DNA from: Candidatus Nanoarchaeia archaeon
Lineage (GTDB): Archaea; Nanobdellota; Nanobdellia; Woesearchaeales; WJIZ01
DNA: 64,000 nt
Reading direction: 5' to 3'
Assembly: GCA_028279765.1 (NCBI GenBank)
Contig: JANQND010000009.1
Span: 1-64,000, forward strand
Shown here piece after piece: positions 28,469 to 36,628 of this stretch (position 1 is the first letter of the stretch; each line of letters begins with the position of its first letter). The position numbers and the translations under genes are program-made. The notes beneath the pieces are model-generated. The model did not search any database. It worked only from the letters and a program-made list of their open reading frames with translations, and was not told the origin of the DNA.

Positions 28469-28780
28469 ATGGTTGACAAACTGGATCAGGAATTTGAATG
28501 GTTACTATACACAGAATCTAAAAATCTGCAAACTATTCGTCAGATAGAGAATCTGATACAAACTGGCAAGATCGATGAGGCAAATAAGCTTATAGAAGAG
28601 CTTTATACTAAGTCTAGAAAACAAGCTTTTCTTACAGAGCAATTAGCAAGTGAAGTTAAGACTGTTAAGAAAGAAAATTTTGATATAAGGAAGCATTTAG
28701 AAGCATATGTTGAAAACGCTCGAAATAGGCTGGATCAAGCATTATCATATTCAAAGAAAAAAGATAAACCAGTTGCCTAA
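28469..28780 (+). CDS. small coiled-coil protein
   Basis: 103 residues. A TATA box (ACTATAAAAACG, 28434-28445) sits about 25-30 bases before the ATG, so the mRNA is probably leaderless. The protein is almost all helical with heptad-like spacing (WLLYTESKNLQTIRQIENLIQ, ANKLIEELY, EQLASEVKTVKKEN) and a lysine tail. No family recognised. Divergent from the 43-aa gene. A structural or adaptor role is possible. Confidence 0.6.
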   Translation: MVDKLDQEFEWLLYTESKNLQTIRQIENLIQTGKIDEANKLIEELYTKSRKQAFLTEQLASEVKTVKKENFDIRKHLEAYVENARNRLDQALSYSKKKDKPVA

Positions 28781-28926
28781 TGTAATACCTGATTATACTT
28801 CTCGATCCCTTCAAATTACAGTTATAAAAAATAGAGTTATTTATCTTACCGTTAATGGTAATATTTTATCGACTGAAAATCGATGATATATACTCTATAT
28901 ATACTATAAGCCAAAAGTATTTAACT

Positions 28927-28955
28927 TCCCCTCACTCAGGTAAATCTGGAGGGGA
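28927..28955 (+). promoter_or_regulatory. hairpin hiding a Shine-Dalgarno site
   Basis: TCCCCTC (28927-28933) is the exact complement of GAGGGGA (28949-28955), with a 15-base loop. The right arm contains the strong ribosome site GGAGGGG that precedes the ATG at 28960. A TATA-like run TATATATACTATAAG lies about 30-50 bases before the hairpin, so the hairpin would be at or near the 5' end of the mRNA. This is the layout of an RNA thermometer or other translational switch; the trigger is unknown. Confidence 0.5.
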
Positions 28956-28959
28956 TAAC

Positions 28960-29124
28960 ATGCTAGAAACAAAACCATACGCAAGCGAGCCGCCACAACT
29001 CAAAGCAGTAATAGCGCAGAGTGAAGAGACACTCTACAATTATTTAGAGAAGCTCCCTTCAAGGAGTGTGGTCTTTGATTCTGCAGATCTCAACCAATCG
29101 TCAATCCGAAGAATGATGTGGTAG
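28960..29124 (+). CDS. small protein, 54 aa
   Basis: The ATG at 28960 is chosen because a very strong ribosome site (GGAGGGG, 28948-28954) stands six bases before it; the longer frame from 28855 runs through the promoter. The product begins MLETKPYASEPPQLKAVIAQ and ends SSIRRMMW; predicted helix 15-35. No signal peptide, no known motif. The strong TATA region and ribosome site, with the hairpin covering the latter, suggest a highly expressed but translationally regulated product. Confidence 0.6.
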   Translation: MLETKPYASEPPQLKAVIAQSEETLYNYLEKLPSRSVVFDSADLNQSSIRRMMW

Positions 29125-29147
29125 CCCGTAAGAGCATTTGCTGCATT

Positions 29148-29681
29148 TTAGTTGCCGCAGCGCATCTCCTCTATTTCTTTTTGCAGTTTTTTTGCCCTAA
29201 GAACATACTGCTCTCCAAGCTCCCTTCGAAATCTCTCTACCACTGCTTCAAATGGCTTTTCCTCATGCCCGAATATGAGATTATCTGCATGAGCAATGAT
29301 TTTTTCTTCTCTGGTCTCGGGAACAAAGTCTTGATGGGGAAGAGGCAAATCCTGCTCTATGATATCTTTTTTTCTGATTCCTACTCCTATGTGCCGCTCA
29401 GCAATGCGCGCGATAGCCTCATCAACGCCTTCCTCTCTGAGAATCTGCCCGCCGATTATTCCATGCCGTACTCTCTCTTTTCCTTTAAGCTCAGCAAATC
29501 TCCCAATATCATGAAGCAAACTCCCTATGGCAATGACTTCCATATCAACACCTTTGCATTCAGCTGCAATACGAACAGCTACTCTCTGAACTGCCTGAAC
29601 ATGCGCTAGCACATACTGAAATGATTTAGGTGATGAAGAATGCTTTTCCAGAAGATTGATAGCTTCCTGCTCTGTGATCAT
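29148..29681 (-). CDS. HD-domain metal-dependent phosphohydrolase
   Basis: 177 residues from the ATG at 29681; the frame extends upstream to 29825 but that part lacks HD-family character. The HD motif is intact: HVQAVQRVAVRIA, then LLHDIGRF (H-D pair near 59-60), H-x-x-x-G in RHGIIGG, H in ERHIGVG, and D in AHADNLIF. Such enzymes split phosphate esters of nucleotides or related molecules; the specific substrate cannot be told. Lone gene, convergent with the 54-aa gene and divergent from the pilin-like operon. Confidence 0.85.
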   Translation of the reverse strand: MITEQEAINLLEKHSSSPKSFQYVLAHVQAVQRVAVRIAAECKGVDMEVIAIGSLLHDIGRFAELKGKERVRHGIIGGQILREEGVDEAIARIAERHIGVGIRKKDIIEQDLPLPHQDFVPETREEKIIAHADNLIFGHEEKPFEAVVERFRRELGEQYVLRAKKLQKEIEEMRCGN

Positions 29682-29851
29682 AAAGCCAAACAACAAGCGA
29701 GAGGATAAAAACGTTTCGATTAAGCACGGCTCTGTTGAGAATCTTGTTAGCAGCCTAAGGTAAAATCCTATTTGAAGAAAAGACCTGCAATGCACGTAAT
29801 GCAAAAACTTATTATAGGGAAGCACTCAAAAAATAAAAAAAGAGGGTGGGA

Positions 29852-30418
29852 ATGAAGAAATCGCAAGTTGCAATGGAATTTCTTTTGACGTATGGCTGGG
29901 CAATAGCCATCGTGGTTGTTGTTTTTGCTTCTCTCTTTTATTTTGGTCTGCTGGATGCGCCAAAAGCCTCGCCCACATACTGCCGGCTTCCTGCTGGGCT
30001 AACCTGCCTGGACCATCGCTACGAGAGCGGCAAATTTACTTTTTTTATGAAGAACAATCTCGGAAATTCCATCATTGTTGAGCGGATAGAATCTGCCACC
30101 TGCGATACAAACAGGCCATACGAAATACTTGACAATCATCAGGCCTTTGCAGTAACACTGAACTGCATAGAATTCAGCGGAGACATTGATGTACACTATA
30201 GAAGCATGGAGACAGGTTTAGCTCATACGGGGAAAGGGGAGAGTGGAGTAAAAAAATCAGACGTAGGATCCAATGATCCTCCTATAAGTCCAACAACACA
30301 TCAAAACTATTGCAAGAATGCGAACAACAATGGGCTTTGTGATATTCTGGGGGCATTTACTTCTCAGGGCGACTACAAAGACCGCTGCTGTGGAGAGTGG
30401 GGATTATGCTGCACATAG
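29852..30418 (+). CDS. pilin-like protein with class III signal peptide and Cys-rich end
   Basis: 188 residues from the ATG at 29852, with GAGGGTGGG just ahead. The N terminus MKKSQVAMEFLLTYGWAIAI is a class III (archaellin/type IV pilin) signal, normally cut by an FlaK/PibD-like peptidase before the hydrophobic helix that builds the filament. The external domain contains paired cysteines. The last 36 residues hold a motif C-x8-C-x15-CC-x5-CC (from YCKNANNNGLC to GLCC). The neighbouring lipoprotein ends with the same pattern. First gene of a probable three-gene operon. Confidence 0.8.
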   Translation: MKKSQVAMEFLLTYGWAIAIVVVVFASLFYFGLLDAPKASPTYCRLPAGLTCLDHRYESGKFTFFMKNNLGNSIIVERIESATCDTNRPYEILDNHQAFAVTLNCIEFSGDIDVHYRSMETGLAHTGKGESGVKKSDVGSNDPPISPTTHQNYCKNANNNGLCDILGAFTSQGDYKDRCCGEWGLCCT

Positions 30419-30456
30419 AAAATTTTTTATATCGGATAGAGAAGGAAATAGTACAT

Positions 30457-30693
30457 ATGAAAAAGAGGGCAATTCTTTTTTGCGTGTTTCTTATCCTTTT
30501 ACTTTTTACAGGCTGTTCCAGAAAGGAAGTGTCTTTGTCAACTTCACAAGTTCTCTCTGAACTAAAGGAGACTTCATGCAATACAGCTGACAGGGCAGGT
30601 ACTTGTTTTACGAGGCTTCCTGAACTGGGAATAATCTCGCCCGCTGAATGCTGTGAACAATTGGGGAAATGCTGCCAAAATGAGAATAACTAA
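30457..30693 (+). CDS. small Cys-rich lipoprotein
   Basis: 78 residues from the ATG at 30457 (AGAAGGAAA ahead). Signal peptide MKKRAILFCVFLILLLFTGC with lipobox LFTGC; the mature protein would begin at Cys20 with a lipid anchor. It ends with C-x8-C-x14-CC-x5-CC (SCNTADRAGTC ... ECCEQLGKCC), the same six-Cys layout as the pilin-like protein 39 bp upstream. Its 3' end overlaps the start of the next gene by 14 bp, so translation is probably coupled. Confidence 0.75.
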   Translation: MKKRAILFCVFLILLLFTGCSRKEVSLSTSQVLSELKETSCNTADRAGTCFTRLPELGIISPAECCEQLGKCCQNENN

Positions 30694-31840
30694 AAAAATC
30701 TTTCCGGGAGTGATAGCAATGGTCGCGATACTTCTCTCGCCCATTGCGCTGGCAGCCTGCCCGCCGGGCCTGGGAAGTGATACTGCAGCACTCAATGCAA
30801 TAAAATTATTAGTGGGCCCTATTCTGAATTATGAAGGAGACGAAATACCAGGTATCGATAGTGTGCTTCCGGGAATACTTGATTTTACCGAGATTTATCT
30901 TTCATCGCAAGACTGGTCATCAGTCTGCAATGGAAAAGGAAGAAGGACAGGATTGAATCTGGACGAAATTGTCCAGGGCTCACAGAACTTCACTAATGCC
31001 TTAAATAGTTCTCCTGTCTATTGTGGTTCTGTACCAAGCTATACCTGCAACCCCGCTAATATTCCTCAATACTGCAACAATGGAACTTTTGAAAGCAACT
31101 GCCAGATATGCGGTTGTATCCAGGGAGCAACTTGTCTTGGAAACAATACCTGCGATACTTCTGTTACCTGCAGTGAAGGTGATGCTGGAGTAGATTATGG
31201 AGTACAAAGCACAACTACACGAATTAATGCAACAGGCCAGCTCGATCTCACAGATTTTTGCTCTGATGGCACCACTCTGCAAGAATATTACTGTACGCCA
31301 CAAAAAACCATCGGTCTTGATAATACTACCTGCCCGGGAGGCTGTAGTAGTGGAGCATGCCAGCCGGTAGTGCCTTTTTGCTCTGATAGCGATGGAGGAA
31401 TAGTTCAAAATACCTCAGGATTTGTTAATTCTTCAGGCGGAACATTCTCTGATGCCTGCTTTGGAAATCCCTCACCCGGCCTGCCTAGTTATTGTAGCAG
31501 TAATCCCTCACAGGAAATCTTCTGCGACCTTGCACCACAACTCACTGAGTTCTATTGTGTGGGGAACTCTCCATCCAATCAGACCATCGCCTGTAACTGC
31601 CTCAATGGAGAATGCATTCAGGCAACAAGTTGCTCTGACACTGACGGAGGCTCAGTCTCTCTCGTGGCAGGAAACGTAAGCTACAACTACTGGGCGGACA
31701 GCGCATGGCACAACGAAGTGTATTCTGATTATTGCGTGAATTCCACAAGGCAGGTAGAGTGGTCTTGCATAGGAGGAAACACATTATCTTATGCAATAAC
31801 AGATGATTGCAATTGTGTTGATGGAGAAGCATGTATTTAG
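30680..31840 (+). CDS. secreted cysteine-rich repeat protein
   Basis: 386 residues from the ATG at 30680, overlapping the lipoprotein gene. A signal peptide (MRITKKIFPGVIAMVAILLS...) ends near ALAA. After a 110-residue N-terminal domain come three cysteine-rich repeats of about 75 residues that begin C-S-x-x-D-x-G (CSEGDAGV, CSDSDGGI, CSDTDGGS), continue to x-E-x-x-C and end with a C-x-C / GxC group (CNCLNGEC). The same repeat family occurs three times in the 32.7 kb gene. The repeats are probably disulfide-bonded surface modules. No anchor visible; may pair with the pilin-like protein. Confidence 0.7.
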   Translation: MRITKKIFPGVIAMVAILLSPIALAACPPGLGSDTAALNAIKLLVGPILNYEGDEIPGIDSVLPGILDFTEIYLSSQDWSSVCNGKGRRTGLNLDEIVQGSQNFTNALNSSPVYCGSVPSYTCNPANIPQYCNNGTFESNCQICGCIQGATCLGNNTCDTSVTCSEGDAGVDYGVQSTTTRINATGQLDLTDFCSDGTTLQEYYCTPQKTIGLDNTTCPGGCSSGACQPVVPFCSDSDGGIVQNTSGFVNSSGGTFSDACFGNPSPGLPSYCSSNPSQEIFCDLAPQLTEFYCVGNSPSNQTIACNCLNGECIQATSCSDTDGGSVSLVAGNVSYNYWADSAWHNEVYSDYCVNSTRQVEWSCIGGNTLSYAITDDCNCVDGEACI

Positions 31841-31902
31841 GTATTATTTAGTATTTTTCCACTTCTTTCTTATTCACAGGAGCAGAGATATTCTTGACCT
31901 AT

Positions 31903-31933
31903 GGCAAGGTTCCTTATCAGAGAACTTCTTGCC
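31903..31933. promoter_or_regulatory. inverted repeat in the 31.8-32.1 kb gap
   Basis: GGCAAGGTTC is followed at short distance by GAACTTCTTGCC: a 6-bp plus 4-bp stem with a 2-base bulge. It lies 60-90 bases after the stop of the Cys-rich gene and may be its transcript end. The rest of this roughly 300-bp gap holds a 15-bp motif described separately and a TATA box for the next gene, but no coding frame of note. Confidence 0.35.
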
Positions 31934-31965
31934 TTTTCATAATTGCTTATTTTTGGTAATAAGGC

Positions 31966-31980
31966 GCTATTGAACGTTTT
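31966..31980. promoter_or_regulatory. candidate operator, copy 1 (GCTATTGAACGTTTT)
   Basis: This 15-bp sequence, with the palindromic core AACGTT, is repeated exactly at 32504-32518. The copies flank the membrane-tethered winged-helix gene, one upstream of it and one upstream of the next surface-protein gene. That placement suggests binding sites for the regulator. Confidence 0.4.
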
Positions 31981-32111
31981 AATGTCAAATAAAGGAGACA
32001 TAGCATCCTATTAGGGAAAAGAAAGACACTTCTTGATAAATAAAATTAAGTAAGATTCCAGGTTACAAAAACCACTATGAAAACAACCATGAATGGAAAT
32101 TTTGAATGAGA

Positions 32112-32124
32112 ATACATATAAGTA
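32112..32124 (+). promoter_or_regulatory. TATA box of the tethered regulator
   Basis: ATACATATAAGTA lies about 25-30 bases before the ATG at 32145. No ribosome site is seen, which fits a leaderless mRNA. Confidence 0.45.
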
Positions 32125-32144
32125 CAACAAAGAACCACTAAACA

Positions 32145-32504
32145 ATGATAAAGGAAACAATTCAACTGCTGATAACATTTTACCTTGAATCAGATGCTAT
32201 TCACTATCTTCTCTACTTTATTATTTTGCTCTTAATACTACTTATTTCACTGATGATAGTCCTCTATCTTAAAATGAGAAGGCAAAAGAGCAAGGAGAAG
32301 CTGCGAAAACACTTAACAGAGCAGGAGGAAATAATTTTCAATATCCTGGAACAAAAAAACGGCAGTTGTTACCAATCCACTCTCTCATTCATATCAAAAA
32401 TCCCAAAATCAAGCCTTTCGGGTATTCTCGATGAGCTTGAGAGAAGGAATATTATTAAGCGAGAGAAAAAAGGGAACAAAAAGATTATTTCCATTAAATA
32501 CTAG
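32145..32504 (+). CDS. membrane-tethered winged-helix regulator
   Basis: 119 residues. A hydrophobic helix (about 20-42, HYLLYFIILLLILLISLMIVLYL) anchors a cytoplasmic winged-helix domain (about 55-119): HLTEQEEIIFNILEQKNGSCYQSTLSFISKIPKSSLSGILDELERRNIIKREKKGNKKIISI, typical of MarR/IclR-like readers. Membrane-bound regulators of this form are common in archaea and can link envelope state to gene expression. The exact 15-bp repeats on both sides of the gene are likely targets, so it may control itself and the surface-protein gene downstream. Confidence 0.75.
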   Translation: MIKETIQLLITFYLESDAIHYLLYFIILLLILLISLMIVLYLKMRRQKSKEKLRKHLTEQEEIIFNILEQKNGSCYQSTLSFISKIPKSSLSGILDELERRNIIKREKKGNKKIISIKY

Positions 32505-32518
32505 CTATTGAACGTTTT
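32504..32518. promoter_or_regulatory. candidate operator, copy 2 (GCTATTGAACGTTTT)
   Basis: Exact second copy of the 15-bp motif at 31966-31980, about 195 bp before the ATG of the 1217-residue surface protein and immediately after the regulator stop. A chance exact 15-mer repeat this close together is improbable. Confidence 0.4.
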
Positions 32519-32713
32519 CCTATGGTTTAAAGGAATTATAAGCCTGCAAAAGGAAAAAAACGAGAGCAACTAAAAAAAAAGAATTAAGTAGGGGAGGGCT
32601 CTCCAAATGACTGTCAAAGAGTTAAGATTGAGTACATGTGACTGAAATTCAGACTATAGTAAGCTAATTGTAGGAACATACGATAACAATAAGAACAGGG
32701 GGAGAAACAAAAA

Positions 32714-35700
32714 ATGAAGAAAAGTGTTATTACAGTTTTTTTGTGTTTTATGTGCAGCGCGTTTTCGGTGCTTGCGGTATCACAGCTTAGCGCTTCACCG
32801 CAAACAATCAATGTGGGAGAAGAAATAAGCATTTCGCTTATCCCGGGAGATCAGGGAGCCTCAGGATATATGTATTTGTACGGTCCATCAGATGCGTTTA
32901 TAGATTATTACCAGATTGGCTGTGCCTCATCAAGATGTACTGAACCAGTGGACCTCACCATTACTGTTGACCCTTCCTGGGCTAATGGTGAATACTCTCT
33001 TAAAGTATACGATTATGACTCACGCCAGCTTATCTCTTCACCTTTTCAGGTGACCGGATCCACTGCGGTTTTTGAGCCCACTGGAGTCTCCTTAACAACA
33101 AGCCAGCTCTCCGCAGGAGACAGGTTGCACTTCAGTCTTTCTGCAGGAAGCCTTGGCTTCTATCGATATGCCTTTGTCTATACAGCAGACAATCAGTATA
33201 AGCAGTACATTCCTTTGGAGTGTGGTGAGAATTCATACAAATGTATGGGAGATCTAAGTGCATTGTATATCCTTCCTGATACGTTAGAGCCCGGAAATTA
33301 CCAGCTTCGTGTTTACGATTTCTCCACTTCATCCTTTGTTGCACAGGATTTTGAAATTGTACAGCAGCAGCTATCCACTTTCCATCATAGTGGCCCTCAT
33401 GAGCTTTTCACATGCTCCAAGCTAAACGAATCAAATACCGTGTATGAGCTTAAAGCAAATCTTACTCATGCAGGAAAGTGTATGCGCATCACTGCAGACA
33501 ACGTTGTTTTGGATTGTAAGGGCAACAGTATTGCAACGACATCCACTGGACAAAATTCAATCGCAATTCAATCCACAGGAAGAAATGCAACGATCGAAAA
33601 CTGTAACCTTGTGGGACCTCAAAGCGGAACCTATGGTCAGTCTTCTGGAATTTATTTGACAAACCTGCTGCATAGTGACAGCCTAATTCGGTATAATACC
33701 ATCACCGGTTATGGAATGGGCATGGATGTGCGATCAGGTCATAATCTTATCCACGGTAATTCTCTATGGGATAACATCAAGGCAGTTCATTTGATGAGTT
33801 CATCCAGAGCGATTAATAATATCGTTCGAAACAATAATGTATATGATAACACCCGTGGACAGGGCTGGGGCCTTGCAATCTGGAGAGGATCCGAGAACAA
33901 ATTTATTGACAACGACGTTACCGGTAATCGATATGGTATAGTCCTTAAGTTTACGGAGAATACCAGTCTGATCTGTGGTGACATCTCAGGAAATTTCAGA
34001 AATGATACTTATCTCTATTCAGGGTCAGGTATAAATAAGAATGTGGTTTCCGCAGGCATTGATCATGAAAGGAGTTTCATTGGCTCTGGTGCAGAATTCA
34101 CTGATGTAGATACTTCAAGTTACTGTGGTGGGGCAGGAAACAGTTATGTCTATACCTTTGCCTGCCCGGCGTTTGATGAGACAGAATATTCTTTCACAGA
34201 AACATTTTGCGAATATGGTTGTCTGGATGGCGCCTGCCTTCCCCCGAACTCATGCACTGATTCAGATGGAGGAGTAGATCTTCTTACACCTGGCTTTGTA
34301 ACACAGGTCAACATAAACGGAACACAGAACTTTACTGACAGCTGCGGTCCTTTAAACTACTTGACAGAGTACTACTGCATAAGCAACACTTCGTCTGCTT
34401 TTTCACATTCTGCCCACTGCAGTCATGGTTGTCATGAAGGTGCTTGTCTCCCATCACCTGTGTGTACTGATACGGACGGTGGCATAAATCAGAACGTCAG
34501 TGGAGTTATCACCGTTGACAATGGCACAGGAACAAATTACACATCAGTGGACACTTGTTTTGGGTCAACACTTCTCGAGAACTACTGTCATAATAATACC
34601 TATGCACAAACAACACAGATTACATGTGAGCAAGGGTGCCAATTTGGCGTCTGCCTTAACAACCCAACGTGTACAGATTCTGATGGTGGTATTAACGAAG
34701 ATGTTTTTGGAACGGTGACATTGGACACTGGAACAGGGGCTGTTCATCAGGCAAACGATACATGCATTTCTTCCCTGCTAATCCGGGAGTACTCCTGCTC
34801 TATTAGCCAAACCATTGTCTCGATGACAACTACTTGCCAGAACGGCTGTCAGGGCGGCGTTTGCCTTCCTCCGCCAGAACCAGAAGGTGACCAATTCCAG
34901 TTCACCTCTGTCTGGGACAAGCTAAACCTGTATCAGACCACGGGAAGTATTCAGTCAACGTTGTCTGGCACTGAGTTGTCTACACTGGAATCCGGGACCT
35001 TTGATGCACAAACCCCAGTTCCCTACACTCATTCACTCATTCCCCCTAATTTCAGTCAGGTGGTTTGGGGTCAGGATGATGAGATTAGCGACAACCCACA
35101 GTTGATGTTAAAAGTACCGAACGGTGGACGCATATACTATAACCTTGACTTCTTGCCATCTTCCGCCACAAGTAGAATCAACAACTCTCGTTTAGTTGAT
35201 TTCGAGGGTAAAACGATAAATATCTTAGGTTCAGAATTCACCATTATCAGTGCCATCCAGAATGGCAGCGGTATGGATCTTCACCTACAAAGTGGCAGTG
35301 ATTTCATCAGGCTCAATGGTGACAGCACAAAAGTATATATCGACCACCCATTTGATCCCATTGATGATGCTGCAGTGTGGTTCAGCTCCGCTACCTCTGG
35401 CAACAGTTTGCAATGGTATCGCCTTACTTTGATTCTTAACCAGCCAACTGACTTTTTCGTCACTGAGGGGTCCAATCTAACAGAAGCCGCAAGAGCAGAA
35501 GACGAGTTCGACTACGAGAGATTCCTCAACACCTTCGGTTTTAATCTGTGGTATACTGGCTTGACTCCGGTTCAGGACGAAGAGGTAAGGGTCATACGGG
35601 ACACTAACTCCTCGCTTGAGATTCTTTTCACTAATAAGAATGGTGTTGATTATCTCTTCCCTGCACTGTATTGGGATCAGTATGAGTTCGACCTCAATTT

Positions 35701-36367
35701 CGGCAAATATCCTAACAAGGACTTGAACACCAAAGAAGGGTCAAGGGTTTGCGATGAGAGTTACTTCATCGTTGAGAACGATAATACTTCCCGTGTTCTT
35801 CAGGTAAAAAACATCAGGAACACTACCAACGAATCGTATGTTGAGGTTAAGGATCTTGGCACTGGTGGTTCGACACAGTATGACTTTGGGCTTGACGGAG
35901 TTGCTGATCTTAACATGGATGGTTACACCTATCAGCTCAAGCACGCTCCTTACGACTGTGTAGATGCCATTGAGACTACAGATGATGCTGACGGTGAGGC
36001 AAACCTCTGGACACAATATGGTCTTGAGGTGAGTATCATCAATCGCTCGCTCTCAAACTACAATTGTAGCATTGGTTTCAGAGAACCTCAGCAGGAATTT
36101 AGTGGAGAAGATAGTTATTGCTTCAGCCTCAATCGATTTCCTGGTACGCTGTTCCTTGACTTCCAGGGTGTTGTTCGAGAAACTCCGGACTTTGAGTTAT
36201 CTATGATTACTTTGGACTCGGACCCTAACACCTTGCAAGGGTATACGAAGTATGGTGCCTTCTTAGAGCATAAAAAGTATGGCTCTAATGCATTAACGCT
36301 CACCATGCCTTCCGAGGAGCGTGAAGCCTTAGTCTATGCAACCTCAAATCAGGGAGCTGAAAGCTAA
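32714..36367 (+). CDS. large secreted protein: Ig-like pair, NosD-type beta-helix, CxDSDGG repeats
   Basis: 1217 residues with GGGGGAG ahead of the ATG. Signal peptide ends near SVLA. Two related beta domains (about 25-120 and 125-225) each end in a 'ANGEYSLKVYDY / EPGNYQLRVYDF' strand. A right-handed parallel beta-helix of NosD type follows (about 230-460: NVVLDCKGNSI, ATIENCNL, NTITGYGMGMDVRSGHNLIHGNSL). Three Cys-rich repeats start at about 513, 582 and 652 (CTDSDGG, CTDTDGG, CTDSDGG) and end GCxxGxCLP. The last 480 residues form an unrecognised extracellular domain. No anchor seen. Base composition of the C-terminal third is somewhat less AT-biased at codon ends than the rest. Confidence 0.75.
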   Translation: MKKSVITVFLCFMCSAFSVLAVSQLSASPQTINVGEEISISLIPGDQGASGYMYLYGPSDAFIDYYQIGCASSRCTEPVDLTITVDPSWANGEYSLKVYDYDSRQLISSPFQVTGSTAVFEPTGVSLTTSQLSAGDRLHFSLSAGSLGFYRYAFVYTADNQYKQYIPLECGENSYKCMGDLSALYILPDTLEPGNYQLRVYDFSTSSFVAQDFEIVQQQLSTFHHSGPHELFTCSKLNESNTVYELKANLTHAGKCMRITADNVVLDCKGNSIATTSTGQNSIAIQSTGRNATIENCNLVGPQSGTYGQSSGIYLTNLLHSDSLIRYNTITGYGMGMDVRSGHNLIHGNSLWDNIKAVHLMSSSRAINNIVRNNNVYDNTRGQGWGLAIWRGSENKFIDNDVTGNRYGIVLKFTENTSLICGDISGNFRNDTYLYSGSGINKNVVSAGIDHERSFIGSGAEFTDVDTSSYCGGAGNSYVYTFACPAFDETEYSFTETFCEYGCLDGACLPPNSCTDSDGGVDLLTPGFVTQVNINGTQNFTDSCGPLNYLTEYYCISNTSSAFSHSAHCSHGCHEGACLPSPVCTDTDGGINQNVSGVITVDNGTGTNYTSVDTCFGSTLLENYCHNNTYAQTTQITCEQGCQFGVCLNNPTCTDSDGGINEDVFGTVTLDTGTGAVHQANDTCISSLLIREYSCSISQTIVSMTTTCQNGCQGGVCLPPPEPEGDQFQFTSVWDKLNLYQTTGSIQSTLSGTELSTLESGTFDAQTPVPYTHSLIPPNFSQVVWGQDDEISDNPQLMLKVPNGGRIYYNLDFLPSSATSRINNSRLVDFEGKTINILGSEFTIISAIQNGSGMDLHLQSGSDFIRLNGDSTKVYIDHPFDPIDDAAVWFSSATSGNSLQWYRLTLILNQPTDFFVTEGSNLTEAARAEDEFDYERFLNTFGFNLWYTGLTPVQDEEVRVIRDTNSSLEILFTNKNGVDYLFPALYWDQYEFDLNFGKYPNKDLNTKEGSRVCDESYFIVENDNTSRVLQVKNIRNTTNESYVEVKDLGTGGSTQYDFGLDGVADLNMDGYTYQLKHAPYDCVDAIETTDDADGEANLWTQYGLEVSIINRSLSNYNCSIGFREPQQEFSGEDSYCFSLNRFPGTLFLDFQGVVRETPDFELSMITLDSDPNTLQGYTKYGAFLEHKKYGSNALTLTMPSEEREALVYATSNQGAES

Positions 36368-36377
36368 GCGATAACCT

Positions 36378-36401
36378 ATTTTTTTTCTTTTTTCCCCTTT
36401 T
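36378..36401 (+). terminator. poly-T terminator after the 32.7 kb gene
   Basis: About ten bases after the stop codon the plus strand runs almost entirely in T with single C interruptions, which suits archaeal intrinsic termination. Confidence 0.5.
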
Positions 36402-36500
36402 TCTATTTCTTTCTTTTGACATATTTTTACAATCCCTGGGTCAATAAGAGAAGTAATAAATCTAGTTCAATTGCATACTAATTACTAATAAACGAATAAG

Positions 36501-36526
36501 GAAAAAAGGGCAAGCAAAGCTTGCCC
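36501..36526 (-). terminator. hairpin plus T-run terminator on the minus strand
   Basis: GGGCAAGC (36508-36515) and GCTTGCCC (36519-36526) form a perfect 8-bp stem with an AAA loop. Read on the minus strand it is followed by TTTTTTC, a hairpin/T-run like bacterial rho-independent sites. It lies about 100 bases after the stop of the 36.6 kb gene and after the larger stem-loop at 36567-36621. Confidence 0.45.
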
Positions 36527-36566
36527 ATTCACCTCAATTTCCCATGCGAGTGAAAAATGAGTAGGA

Positions 36567-36621
36567 AGGCTCCCGGCCGAGGTTTGTGGGGGGTGGTTTA
36601 GAAATCGCGGAGCGGGAGCCT
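36567..36621 (-). ncRNA. candidate structured RNA with 9-bp closing stem
   Basis: AGGCTCCCG (36567-36575) pairs exactly with CGGGAGCCT (36613-36621). The stretch between is unusually G-rich on the plus strand (GGGGGG at 36588-36593) for this AT-rich genome. It starts eight bases after the stop of the minus-strand gene and ends about 60 bases before a hairpin/T-run terminator on that strand. It may be a 3'-UTR structure or a separate small RNA. No known RNA family was recognised and no tRNA features are present. Confidence 0.35.
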
Positions 36622-36628
36622 ATGAATG

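Noticed and set aside
29682-29825. N-terminal extension of the HD hydrolase
   Set aside because: The extension has no family similarity and would run into the promoter of the divergent pilin-like gene.
36567-36621. tRNA or tRNA-like gene
   Set aside because: A strong stem is present but no T-arm (GTTCGAATC), anticodon arm or CCA-side acceptor pattern can be placed.
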